From Thioploca sp. (GTDB lineage Bacteria; Pseudomonadota; Gammaproteobacteria; Beggiatoales; Beggiatoaceae): 14,244 nucleotides of DNA. Position 1 is the first letter of the stretch. Each line of letters begins with the position of its first letter. This document shows positions 1 through 6,531 of this stretch, in pieces. The position numbers and the translations under genes are program-made. The stretch lies in contig DRQV01000040.1 of assembly GCA_011371325.1 (NCBI GenBank), forward strand, positions 1 to 14,244, read 5' to 3'. A model generated the notes under the pieces. It did no database searches. It saw only the letters and a program-made list of their open reading frames with translations, and was not told the DNA's origin.

Positions 1-40
1 GCAAACAACTGCAATATCAGATTGAATTATTTATAAATCA

Positions 41-69
41 CATCCACCAAACTTAAAATTAGGTGGATG
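41..69 (-). terminator. Probable terminator of galE
   Basis: A perfect 8-bp inverted repeat, CATCCACC (41-48) and GGTGGATG (62-69), encloses a 13-nt A/T loop and lies just past the galE stop codon. In the galE direction it is followed by a moderately T-rich stretch (TGATTTATAAATAATT) rather than a clean T run. Position and stem support a terminator; the weak tail and long loop leave doubt. Confidence 0.5.
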
Positions 70-75
70 ATATAG

Positions 76-1047
76 TTAATAACGAATTTCCCATTGCCAA
101 GCGTGGGTTATTATTTTAACTAAATCAGTATACTTAGGTCGCCAATTTAATTCAATTTGAGCTTGTTTAGAATTAGCAACTAGCCTTGCTGGATCGCCAA
201 CCCGACGTTTTGCTAATTTAACTGGAATTATTTTCCCAGTAACTTGTTTTGCAATCTCGATAACATGATTGACAGAAAAACCTTCTCCATTACCTAAATT
301 ATAAGCATTACTATTTGCTCCTGCCAACAATTTTTCCAAGGCTAGTAAATGTGCTTGGCATAAATCATTGATATGAATGTAATCACGAATACAAGTTCCA
401 TCAGGAGTATCATAATCTTGGCCAAACACGCTAATGAATTCACGTTTTCCAGAAGCTACTTGTAAAACTAATGGAATTAAATGGGTTTCTGGGCTATGTC
501 GTTCCCCAAGTTGACCTTCTGGATCAGCTCCGGCAGCGTTAAAATAACGCAAACAAATTGATTTTAAGCCATAGGCATGTTCATAATCAGCTAAAATTTG
601 TTCAATCATCAATTTGCTCAAACCATAAGGGTTGATTGGTTGTTTCGCATGTTGTTCGTCGATTGGAATATATTGTGGTTCGCCAAAAATGGCTGCTGTT
701 GAAGAAAAAATAAAGTTTTTAACTTGATGAGCCACCATTATATCTAATAAATTTAATGTGCCAGCAACATTATTTTGATAATATTTTCCTGGATTTTCTA
801 TTGATTCCCCTACTTGAATAAAAGAAGCAAAGTGCATTACTCCAGCGAAATTATAGTTATTAAATAAATTTTTTAAACAACTAGGGTCAGATATATCTCC
901 CAGAATAAAATCTCCTCCTACTACTGCATCTCGATAACCGCCAGAAAGATTATCCAAAGTAACGACTTGATAACCATTGGCAAGTAACATTTTTACCGCA
1001 TGAGAACCAATATAACCAGCTCCACCAACTACCAAAATTATCTTCAT
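76..1047 (-). CDS. galE: UDP-glucose 4-epimerase GalE
   Basis: The product interconverts UDP-glucose and UDP-galactose in the cytoplasm with tightly bound NAD, supplying galactosyl units for LPS or exopolysaccharide. The 323-residue protein is an extended short-chain dehydrogenase of the usual GalE length. Visible features are the N-terminal Rossmann motif GGAGYIG (Gly8, Gly11, Gly14), the acidic NAD-binding turn LDNLSGG (Asp32-Asn33), the catalytic Ser116-Thr117 in FSSTAAIFG, and the catalytic pair Tyr141/Lys145 in NPYGLSK. LRYFNAAGADPEGQLGE and the C-terminal RRVGDPARLVA segment are typical of GalE substrate-binding regions. The ATG at 1047 is preceded by a modest GGAAAA about 10 nt upstream and gives the expected N-terminus right before the Rossmann strand. 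It stands alone, divergent from the redoxin gene, with no other sugar gene in view. Confidence 0.95.
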   Translation of the reverse strand: MKIILVVGGAGYIGSHAVKMLLANGYQVVTLDNLSGGYRDAVVGGDFILGDISDPSCLKNLFNNYNFAGVMHFASFIQVGESIENPGKYYQNNVAGTLNLLDIMVAHQVKNFIFSSTAAIFGEPQYIPIDEQHAKQPINPYGLSKLMIEQILADYEHAYGLKSICLRYFNAAGADPEGQLGERHSPETHLIPLVLQVASGKREFISVFGQDYDTPDGTCIRDYIHINDLCQAHLLALEKLLAGANSNAYNLGNGEGFSVNHVIEIAKQVTGKIIPVKLAKRRVGDPARLVANSKQAQIELNWRPKYTDLVKIITHAWQWEIRY

Positions 1048-1071
1048 ATATAGAATTTTCCGATTAAATAG

Positions 1072-1077
1072 ATTATA
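1072..1077 (-). promoter_or_regulatory. Candidate galE -10 box
   Basis: A perfect TATAAT on the minus strand lies 24 nt before the galE start codon. No convincing -35 hexamer sits 16-18 nt further upstream in this A/T-rich stretch, so the call rests on the -10 box and position. Confidence 0.35.
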
Positions 1078-1134
1078 GTAACATCTATTAATTAAAAATT
1101 AAGCATTGAATTGCTATACACGTTCAAATTTTAA

Positions 1135-1162
1135 TTGGCTTTTTTCTTAAAAATTATATACT
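1135..1162 (+). promoter_or_regulatory. Candidate promoter of the redoxin-osmC operon
   Basis: TTGGCT (1135-1140) and TATACT (1157-1162) are separated by 16 nt and match the sigma-70 consensus at 4/6 and 5/6 positions. The predicted transcript would start near 1169, about 40 nt before the ATG at 1209. A 15-bp palindrome (ATACTT-ATC-AAGTAT, 1158-1172) overlaps the -10 box and the start site, where a repressor could bind. Confidence 0.4.
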
Positions 1163-1208
1163 TATCAAGTATCTATTTTCTTCTAATTTACATGAGTTGT
1201 TAAAAACA

Positions 1209-1820
1209 ATGCGTATATTATATTTATTTTTATTAACTATATCAGTAGTAAATGCCGAAATCGATAACACTGCATTTAATAATTCTCCAATAATCCCCAA
1301 CCTATTAGGTAAACTTGCTCCCAATTTTACTTTAATAGATTCTGGAGGCGAATCCATCAGTTTGCGTGATTTTAAAGGTAAACATGTAGTATTAGAATGG
1401 TTTAATCCAGATTGCCGCAGAGTTCAACAACATTATCAGAATAATTCTATGCAGAAATTATTAAAGAAATATTCTGGTAAAGAAGTTATTTGGTTGGCTA
1501 TTAATAGTTCTTATTATATGAATCAAGAAGATAATAAAAGATGGCGAGATGTAAATTCATTATCTTATCGATTATTAGGCGATTTTACTGGTAAAGTAGG
1601 CAAACTTTATCAGGCTAGAACCACTCCCCAAGTGTATATTATTAATCCCATTGGTATTTTAATTTATCAGGGAGCTTTTGACGATAATCCAGAGGGAGAT
1701 AAATCTGAGCCGATTAATTATGTAGAAATGGCTTTGGATGAATCATTAGCTGGTAAACCTATTAGCAAACCAGAAGTAGAACCGTATGGTTGTTCAGTTA
1801 AGTATAATATTGAAGGGTAA
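1209..1820 (+). CDS. Exported redoxin (thioredoxin-fold) family protein
   Basis: This is a periplasmic thioredoxin-fold protein of the AhpC/TSA-redoxin type, likely acting in thiol or peroxide redox chemistry; the substrate is unknown. Starting at ATG 1209 gives 203 residues with a signal peptide (MRILYLFLLTISVVNA, cleavage after Ala16). A TTG four codons upstream is in frame but adds nothing to the signal and has no better ribosome site. The mature part opens with GKLAPNFTLIDSGG and LRDFKGKHVVLEWFNPDC (Cys69). A TTPQVYIINP segment contains the cis-proline, and the C-terminus carries PYGCSVKY (Cys195), a family signature. Homologues as I recall them have a C-P-F-V active site; here it reads C-R-R-V, so the proline after the cysteine is missing. 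The segment between the active site and TTPQ also looks shorter than usual. The osmC-like gene follows after 3 nt, so the two are cotranscribed. Confidence 0.8.
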   Translation: MRILYLFLLTISVVNAEIDNTAFNNSPIIPNLLGKLAPNFTLIDSGGESISLRDFKGKHVVLEWFNPDCRRVQQHYQNNSMQKLLKKYSGKEVIWLAINSSYYMNQEDNKRWRDVNSLSYRLLGDFTGKVGKLYQARTTPQVYIINPIGILIYQGAFDDNPEGDKSEPINYVEMALDESLAGKPISKPEVEPYGCSVKYNIEG

Positions 1821-1823
1821 AAA

Positions 1824-2240
1824 ATGAAAACTAGGATTAAGTTAGTAGAAAATGTATGTCTTGTCGGAGAGTCAGCTAGTGGTCATGGAATAGTTATAGA
1901 TGGAGCTGAAACTATTGGTGGTCGTAATTTAGGAGTACGACCGATGGAAATGTTGTTGATGGGGTTAGGTGGCTGTACTGCGATGGATGTATTGAGTATT
2001 CTTAGGAAACAACGGCAAGATGTTACTGATTGTGTCATAGAAGTTGAAGGAGAACGTGGAGATGAACACCCAAAAATTTTTACAAAAATTCATGTTCATT
2101 TTATCATCACAGGAAATGCTTTGAAAGAAAGTAGCGTAAAACGAGCTGTAGATTTATCAGCCGAAAAATATTGTTCAGTATCCGCTATGCTGGGCAAATC
2201 TGCTGAAATTACTCATGATTATGAAGTAATAGAACTTTAA
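1824..2240 (+). CDS. OsmC family protein, YhfA type
   Basis: OsmC/Ohr-fold proteins are small cytoplasmic dimers that reduce organic hydroperoxides through two cysteines; the YhfA branch is less well characterised. The 138-residue product matches YhfA along its whole length: GESASGHGI near residue 15, the PMEMLLMGLGGCTAMDV helix with the first conserved cysteine (Cys51), and LSAEKYCSVSAML with the second (Cys117), ending in ITHDYEV. Both catalytic-type cysteines are present. The start lies 3 nt after the redoxin stop, with an AGGG ribosome site inside the end of that gene (GAAGGGTAA), so translation is probably coupled. Pairing with an exported thiol-redox protein suggests a peroxide or reactive-sulfur defence operon; that role is inferred. 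Confidence 0.88.
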   Translation: MKTRIKLVENVCLVGESASGHGIVIDGAETIGGRNLGVRPMEMLLMGLGGCTAMDVLSILRKQRQDVTDCVIEVEGERGDEHPKIFTKIHVHFIITGNALKESSVKRAVDLSAEKYCSVSAMLGKSAEITHDYEVIEL

Positions 2241-2277
2241 TTCTTAATAAAATACAGTATTTTCAAATATTTGTAAT

Positions 2278-2337
2278 GGTTTTAGATTATTGATATGGCT
2301 AAATGTCAGTTTTCCATGTTGATGATTATCCTAAACC
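2278..2337 (+). other. Potential long wobble-paired RNA hairpin downstream of osmC
   Basis: In plus-strand RNA, GGUUUUAGAUUAUUGAUAUGG (2278-2298, one U bulged) can pair with the arm ending in CCUAAACC (about 2314-2337) around a roughly 15-nt loop. About 20 pairs form, five of them G-U next to the loop, with a 3-nt bulge. The G-U pairs become C-A mismatches on the other strand, so the fold favours the osmC transcript. No U run follows, so it is not a standard terminator; it may be a 3' stabilising structure or chance. Confidence 0.3.
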
Positions 2338-2340
2338 GTA

Positions 2341-2372
2341 AAAGAAAAATATAGCTGGGTCAAAACCCAGCC
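2341..2372 (-). terminator. Rho-independent terminator of the qmo-hdr operon
   Basis: Reading in the hdrB direction, GCTGGGT (2371-2365), loop TTTG and ACCCAGC (2360-2354) form a perfect 7-bp G+C-rich stem. A T-rich tail (TATATTTTTCTTTT) follows. It starts about 14 nt past the hdrB stop codon. This is the clearest terminator in the window and marks the 3' end of the qmoA-hdrB transcript. Confidence 0.85.
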
Positions 2373-2385
2373 AAAATGATAAAAC

Positions 2386-3282
2386 TTACTTATCAGCAAT
2401 TTCTTCCAACTTAGTAGCTCGAATCATTTGCCCTTTTAACGCAGCTTCTTCAGCAGTTTGACCATATGCAACGCTCATTAAAGTACTGTAATAAACTGAG
2501 GGTATGTTAAACTTAGTACCGTATTTAGCATTAATTTGTTCTTGATAGACCTCAGTATTCATCTGGCAAACTGGACAAGGAGTTACAATCATATCCGCAC
2601 CATTATCATGGGCTGATTCCAAAATTTCCTTAACCAAAGCTTGACTCTTCTCTGGTTCTGAGAACATTAAAGCTCCACCACAACAGGATACTTTCTTCTC
2701 ATAGTCAGGAATCGACTCAGCACCCATAGCTTCAATCATTTTGTCCAAATACACTGGATTTTCAAAAGATTCGCCATCAATACCAAACGGACGATTAGTT
2801 TGACAACCAACGTAACCAGCTATCTTAATACCTTCCAATGGTTTTTTGACATGGTTCTTCATTTCCTCAAAACCAATGTCTTCAATCAAAACTTCCACCA
2901 TATGACGAACTTTTTTCTGGCCATTGAACACCAAACCAGCTTCTTTTAAAGCCTCATTAGTTTCTGCAAACAGTGCTTTATTCTCTGTTAAACGGTCATT
3001 AGTTTCTCGTGTAGCCAACCAACAAGCCGCACATGTGGCAACAACATCTTGATTTGGATGATGTTTTTCTGACAAAGCTATGTTACGAGCTGATAAAGCT
3101 AAACGAGGTAATTCGCCACCACCAGCATAACCAATAGAAGCAGAACAGCAGTTCCAATCTGGGATTTCATTCAATTGAATACCCAACTCTTTGCAAATAG
3201 CTTGAGTGGAACGCAACTGATTGGAAGAGGAAGCACCTTTTTGTGAGGAACAACCTGGATAATAAGAATATTCTTTAGCCAT
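2386..3282 (-). CDS. hdrB: Heterodisulfide reductase-like subunit HdrB (Qmo-associated)
   Basis: HdrB is the soluble CCG-domain subunit that carries the unusual noncubane [4Fe-4S] clusters at which heterodisulfides are cleaved in methanogens. In Qmo clusters its substrate is not established. The 298 residues contain two complete CCG motifs: Cys11, Cys45-Cys46, Cys84 and Cys87 (CAAC), then Cys160, Cys200-Cys201, Cys236 and Cys239 (CPVC). All cysteines expected for two clusters are present, so the protein looks functional. There are no membrane segments. The start is well fixed by GGAG 8 nt upstream of the ATG, inside the 11-nt gap after hdrC, so hdrC and hdrB are translated from one message. 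It is the last gene of the operon and is followed by a strong terminator. No tusA, dsrE or lipoate-binding-protein gene is adjacent, which argues against the sHdr sulfur-oxidation system. Confidence 0.9.
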   Translation of the reverse strand: MAKEYSYYPGCSSQKGASSSNQLRSTQAICKELGIQLNEIPDWNCCSASIGYAGGGELPRLALSARNIALSEKHHPNQDVVATCAACWLATRETNDRLTENKALFAETNEALKEAGLVFNGQKKVRHMVEVLIEDIGFEEMKNHVKKPLEGIKIAGYVGCQTNRPFGIDGESFENPVYLDKMIEAMGAESIPDYEKKVSCCGGALMFSEPEKSQALVKEILESAHDNGADMIVTPCPVCQMNTEVYQEQINAKYGTKFNIPSVYYSTLMSVAYGQTAEEAALKGQMIRATKLEEIADK

Positions 3283-3293
3283 AAAATTTCTCC

Positions 3294-3887
3294 TTAAACT
3301 TTAACCTTTTTAGCTGCTTCAATTTCACTGGCTTTTTTCAACATAGCCTGCAACCCTTTAGTATCCTTACAACCATGTCCACCCAAAATTTCCATCGGGT
3401 CCATGCGTTTAGTTTTCCACATTCCTAAACCAATTTTTTGCATTTTTAAAGAGGTTTTAATCCCTTCCATAAAACCATTCATAAAGTATAAACTCAAGCC
3501 TAATTTAAGCTCATTGACTCGACCTTTCTTACTTAAATTATTCCAGAATTTTTGGGCAAATTTTTGAGTCTGCTGATTCTTTGGAACCATACCCAAACGA
3601 ACAGCATAATGAGCTAAACCATGCATTATATGAGTTATAGGAAGCTCACGTGGACAACGAGCAATACAGTTATAACAAGAAGTACACATCCACATAGATT
3701 CAGAACTTAAAACTTCTTCCCGTTTACCAGCTCGAATCATCATAAAAAGTTCTTGAGGCGGATGATCCCAATGTGGGCCAAGTGGACAAGAGCCAGAGCA
3801 AACACCGCATTGCATACAGCGTTTTACCCATTCGCCTTCTTCTACATTCGCTTCAACTTCTCGTAAAAAATTATTGCGATATTTCAT
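3294..3887 (-). CDS. hdrC: Heterodisulfide reductase-like subunit HdrC (Qmo-associated)
   Basis: HdrC is the electron-transfer subunit linking HdrA/Qmo flavoproteins to HdrB through two cubane [4Fe-4S] clusters. Both motifs are intact: Cys24, Cys27, Cys30, Cys34 (CMQCGVCSGSCP) and Cys68, Cys71, Cys74, Cys78 (CTSCYNCIARCP). At 197 residues it matches the soluble HdrC size. The remaining 120 residues are helical and basic without a transmembrane stretch, unlike QmoC, whose C-terminal half is a haem b membrane domain. The start is supported by AAAGG about 8 nt upstream of the ATG. It is separated from qmoB by 419 nt that hold a toxin-gene remnant and a long inverted repeat, which is unusual because the other junctions in this operon are 2 and 11 nt. 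Confidence 0.9.
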   Translation of the reverse strand: MKYRNNFLREVEANVEEGEWVKRCMQCGVCSGSCPLGPHWDHPPQELFMMIRAGKREEVLSSESMWMCTSCYNCIARCPRELPITHIMHGLAHYAVRLGMVPKNQQTQKFAQKFWNNLSKKGRVNELKLGLSLYFMNGFMEGIKTSLKMQKIGLGMWKTKRMDPMEILGGHGCKDTKGLQAMLKKASEIEAAKKVKV

Positions 3888-3904
3888 AAATTAAACCTTT
3901 GTTT

Positions 3905-3985
3905 TTTGAACAATATTTAACCGATTAAAGGATAATTAAAAATATAGCAATTTAAAATCCTGTTAATCTTTTAATTTTGTTCAAA
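3905..3985. repeat. Long imperfect inverted repeat upstream of hdrC
   Basis: The left arm (3905-3940) and right arm (3951-3985) are imperfect reverse complements around a 10-nt centre. The outer ends match perfectly over 9 bp (TTTGAACAA and TTGTTCAAA). Further in, GATTAA and AGGAT match on both arms with one-nucleotide gaps and a few mismatches; I count about 29 matches in 36 aligned columns. In the operon transcript this would fold into a long A/U-rich hairpin ending just before the hdrC ribosome site. It could be a processing or attenuation element, or the shell of a small mobile repeat. No flanking target duplication is evident. Confidence 0.6.
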
Positions 3986-3989
3986 GCAT

Positions 3990-4232
3990 TTATAAAAACT
4001 CATTACAAAAATCAGTTGAAGAAATTAATCTTATGCTTCTTGATACAAAGTTTTCATCATTTGATACAGTCACATTGACTTTTTTAGCTAAAAGATATTG
4101 TTTGGTATCTTCTAAATCTTTGTAATCTGAGTTTTCTACCATTAAATTACAAGTTTGATTAATATCAACATTTGAAAATTCAATAACTTGATAATTAATT
4201 CTTTGCACTTCTTCCAATGCTTTTATCTTGTA
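3990..4232 (-). pseudogene. C-terminal remnant of a PIN-domain (VapC-like) toxin
   Basis: The open frame encodes about 80 residues resembling the C-terminal half of PIN-domain ribonuclease toxins. It shows a helix ending in a VIEF strand, then DYKDLEDTKQYLLAKK with the conserved acidic D-x-E-D-x-x-Q-Y core, a VTVSNDENF strand (usual form ITxDxxF) and the terminal ISSTDFCNEFL (usual form xSxxEF). The N-terminal half with the first catalytic aspartate (IDTN-type motif) is absent: a TGA precedes the frame at once and qmoB ends 75 nt upstream. The only starts are non-ATG (TTG at 4217) without a ribosome site. No antitoxin gene is next to it. It is best read as a decayed fragment left inside the qmo-hdr operon; a short expressed protein is less likely. 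The family match is from memory of PIN sequences, not a search. Confidence 0.55.
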
Positions 4233-4255
4233 TCAAATCTGTTAGTCCTAGTAAC

Positions 4256-4282
4256 CTTCCAGAATTTTTTGAAGACTGGAAG
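4256..4282 (-). other. Hairpin just downstream of qmoB
   Basis: CTTCCAG (4256-4262) and CTGGAAG (4276-4282) form a perfect 7-bp inverted repeat with a 13-nt loop, 24 nt past the qmoB stop codon. On the qmo strand no T run follows (GTTACTAGG), so it is not a canonical terminator. It could protect the qmoAB message 3' end or mark a processing site. Confidence 0.4.
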
Positions 4283-4306
4283 ATTTTGAGGACAATTCAT
4301 AACTAT

Positions 4307-6529
4307 CTAAAACTTAAATGGATTCATACCAATTTCTTCAATGGTTGCTGCCATGTCATTGATTATTTTTGGTACTTTATGAATGTCGGTAATAGCAATT
4401 TCGTAAGTTTGAACTCGTTCTATTTCTAAGTTTAACTGTTGTAAGGTATCACCGATTTTGGACATGCGATAATGAGCCATTTCCGAACCTTTCACAAAGT
4501 GACATTGATAGTTTTCACCTTTTTGACAACCCATCAAAATTATGCCGTCATAACCATTATTTAACGCATCACTGACCCAAATAGTATTTACTGAACCTAG
4601 ACAACGTACTGGCATGATTCTTACGAAAGCACTGTATTCTTGACGAGTCATACCAGCCATATCTAATGCTGGATAAGCATCATTTTCACAGGCTAATAAT
4701 AAGATACGTGGTTTTTCATCAAACTCATCTGGCATATCAACTGATTTTAAAGCTTGACCAATTGTTTCTACCGAATAGTTTTCAAAGGAAATAACTCGTA
4801 CTGGACAAGCTCCCATGCAAGTACCACAACGGCGACAACGAGCTTCATTAAATAATGGATAGCGTTGTTCGTCTTCATTGATAGCTCCAAATGGACATTC
4901 TACTGTACAGCGTTTACATTGGGTACAACCTTCCTTACGGAAGCTAGGAAAACTTAAATCTCCAGAACGTGGATGAGCAGCTCGACCGATAGCAGCATTT
5001 TCAATAGCTTGAATAGCTTTCAAAGCGGCACCAGTGGCATCTTCAGTAGCTTGAATCATATCCATTGGTCGTCTAACTGGGCCAGCAGAATAGATACCGG
5101 TTCTACGAGTTTCGTACGGGAAACAGATGAAATGAGAATCAGTGAAGCCATTAACTAACTGAGGCATATCTCGGCCTTGACGATAATCTAAATTGAGAAC
5201 AGATTGTTCTTTATTAGTAATTACTGCTTCGGCATCATCATCTTCAGAGGCACATGTTTCTACATTTACCCCAGAGTTAGCCACCATACCAGTAGCTAAA
5301 ACTACCAAATCAGCTTCTAGTTCAACAGATTCATTCAGGATTAAATCTTGAAATTTTACTGTGACATTAGTCCCTGGAACTACTTCGCTCACTTGACCTT
5401 TAGTAAAAATAATTCCTTTGTTTTGGCCACTACGATAGAAGTCTTCTCCACCAGCTCCTGGCATCCGCAAATCGGTGTATAATACCATTGCATCTACTTC
5501 TGGATTATTATCTTTAAAGTACATAGCTTGCTTAACGCTAGTCAAACAACAATGCCCAGAACAGTAAGATAAATGACCTTCTTTTTCGCTACGTTGACCT
5601 ACACATTGAACAAAGACTACATTTTTTACTTCTTTACCATCGGAAGGTCGTTTTATAGCTCCACCGTTTGCAACTTTAGCCAATGCTTCCAAGCCTAGTT
5701 GGTCGACTATATCTGGAGACTTACCATAGGCAAATTCTGGTAATTGGCTGGCATCATAAGGAGTGAAACCAGTAGCTTGAATGATTGAACCAAAAATTCC
5801 AGATACGATATTGCCATCAGCATTAATGTCAGCATTGAAACGACCAGGAGCTCCACTAATGTTATCCATTGAAGCATTTAAATGCACATTAATTTTAGAA
5901 TTGCTTTCAACTTGCTTAATTAACTCAATTACTTCTGGTTCTTTTGGGTCTACGAATGGAGATTTACCAGGGATGCTTTTATATAATTGAGCAGCAGTTC
6001 CACCTAAAGCTTCTGATTTTTCTACAATAGTAGCTTCGTAACCGGCTTTATTTACTTCTATCGCAGCTTTCAGACCAGTAAATCCACCACCAACCACTAA
6101 TACATGTGGAGTTCGACCTTGTTCACCACTAGAAGCTGGCACGGTCATAAATTTAACTTCAGCACAGGCCATGCGAATATAATCATCGGCCATTTCTTGA
6201 GTAGTTTCTTGAGCATCATCATTGTCTGGACGTACCCAAATAACTCCTTCTCTTAAATTAGCCCGTGACATTGCTACATTGTCAAAATTGAATGCGTCGG
6301 TCTTAGCTCGTTTAGAACAGCCTGCAATCATGATATGGTCAACTTCACCAGCATCAATGTCAGCCTGAATCATGCTTACACCTTCAGAGTTGCAGAGAAA
6401 ATCATGTTCTTTGACTACATTCATCTTGCAATCACGAGTTGCGGTGCTAACTAATTGTTTTATATCTAATCTATCGGAAATGCCACAACCTTTACAAATA
6501 TAGGCTCCTAGCTTTTTAGTTGCTGCCAT
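4307..6529 (-). CDS. qmoB: QmoB, HdrA-like flavoprotein/Fe-S subunit of the Qmo complex
   Basis: QmoB is the large cytoplasmic subunit of the quinone-interacting oxidoreductase that exchanges electrons with APS reductase. The 740 residues match QmoB in length and order. First comes an N-terminal domain with CKGCGISD near residue 13. An FAD-binding domain opens with VLVVGGGFTGLKAA near 143 and contains the HdrA-type CVGQRSEKEGHLSYCSGHCC cysteine cluster near residues 305-325. Two ferredoxin [4Fe-4S] motifs follow near 535-575 (CTQCKRCTVECP and CRRCGTCMGACP). A C-terminal MvhD-like domain (about 590-715, PVRCLGS, GCQKGENYQC) ends the protein. The start is clear: GGAGG lies 9 nt upstream, inside the end of qmoA, with only 2 nt between the genes. 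The MvhD-like domain links HdrA-type proteins to other redox partners, so bifurcating chemistry is possible but unproven. Confidence 0.93.
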   Translation of the reverse strand: MAATKKLGAYICKGCGISDRLDIKQLVSTATRDCKMNVVKEHDFLCNSEGVSMIQADIDAGEVDHIMIAGCSKRAKTDAFNFDNVAMSRANLREGVIWVRPDNDDAQETTQEMADDYIRMACAEVKFMTVPASSGEQGRTPHVLVVGGGFTGLKAAIEVNKAGYEATIVEKSEALGGTAAQLYKSIPGKSPFVDPKEPEVIELIKQVESNSKINVHLNASMDNISGAPGRFNADINADGNIVSGIFGSIIQATGFTPYDASQLPEFAYGKSPDIVDQLGLEALAKVANGGAIKRPSDGKEVKNVVFVQCVGQRSEKEGHLSYCSGHCCLTSVKQAMYFKDNNPEVDAMVLYTDLRMPGAGGEDFYRSGQNKGIIFTKGQVSEVVPGTNVTVKFQDLILNESVELEADLVVLATGMVANSGVNVETCASEDDDAEAVITNKEQSVLNLDYRQGRDMPQLVNGFTDSHFICFPYETRRTGIYSAGPVRRPMDMIQATEDATGAALKAIQAIENAAIGRAAHPRSGDLSFPSFRKEGCTQCKRCTVECPFGAINEDEQRYPLFNEARCRRCGTCMGACPVRVISFENYSVETIGQALKSVDMPDEFDEKPRILLLACENDAYPALDMAGMTRQEYSAFVRIMPVRCLGSVNTIWVSDALNNGYDGIILMGCQKGENYQCHFVKGSEMAHYRMSKIGDTLQQLNLEIERVQTYEIAITDIHKVPKIINDMAATIEEIGMNPFKF

Positions 6530-6531
6530 TT

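Noticed and set aside
1154..1357. 67-codon minus-strand open frame over the redoxin start
   Set aside because: It overlaps the signal peptide and mature N-terminus of the redoxin in antisense, has no ribosome site and no recognisable domain.
2249..2276. A/T-rich hairpin right after the osmC stop as a terminator
   Set aside because: Only four outer pairs (TACA/TGTA) hold and the inner part mismatches; there is no T run.
4217..4429. 70-codon plus-strand open frame crossing the end of qmoB
   Set aside because: It is antisense to the conserved qmoB C-terminus, and its Phe/Asn-rich product resembles no family I know.
6138..6153. TGGCAC resembling half of a sigma-54 promoter
   Set aside because: The matching TTGC element at 5-nt spacing is missing, and it lies in the middle of qmoB coding sequence.
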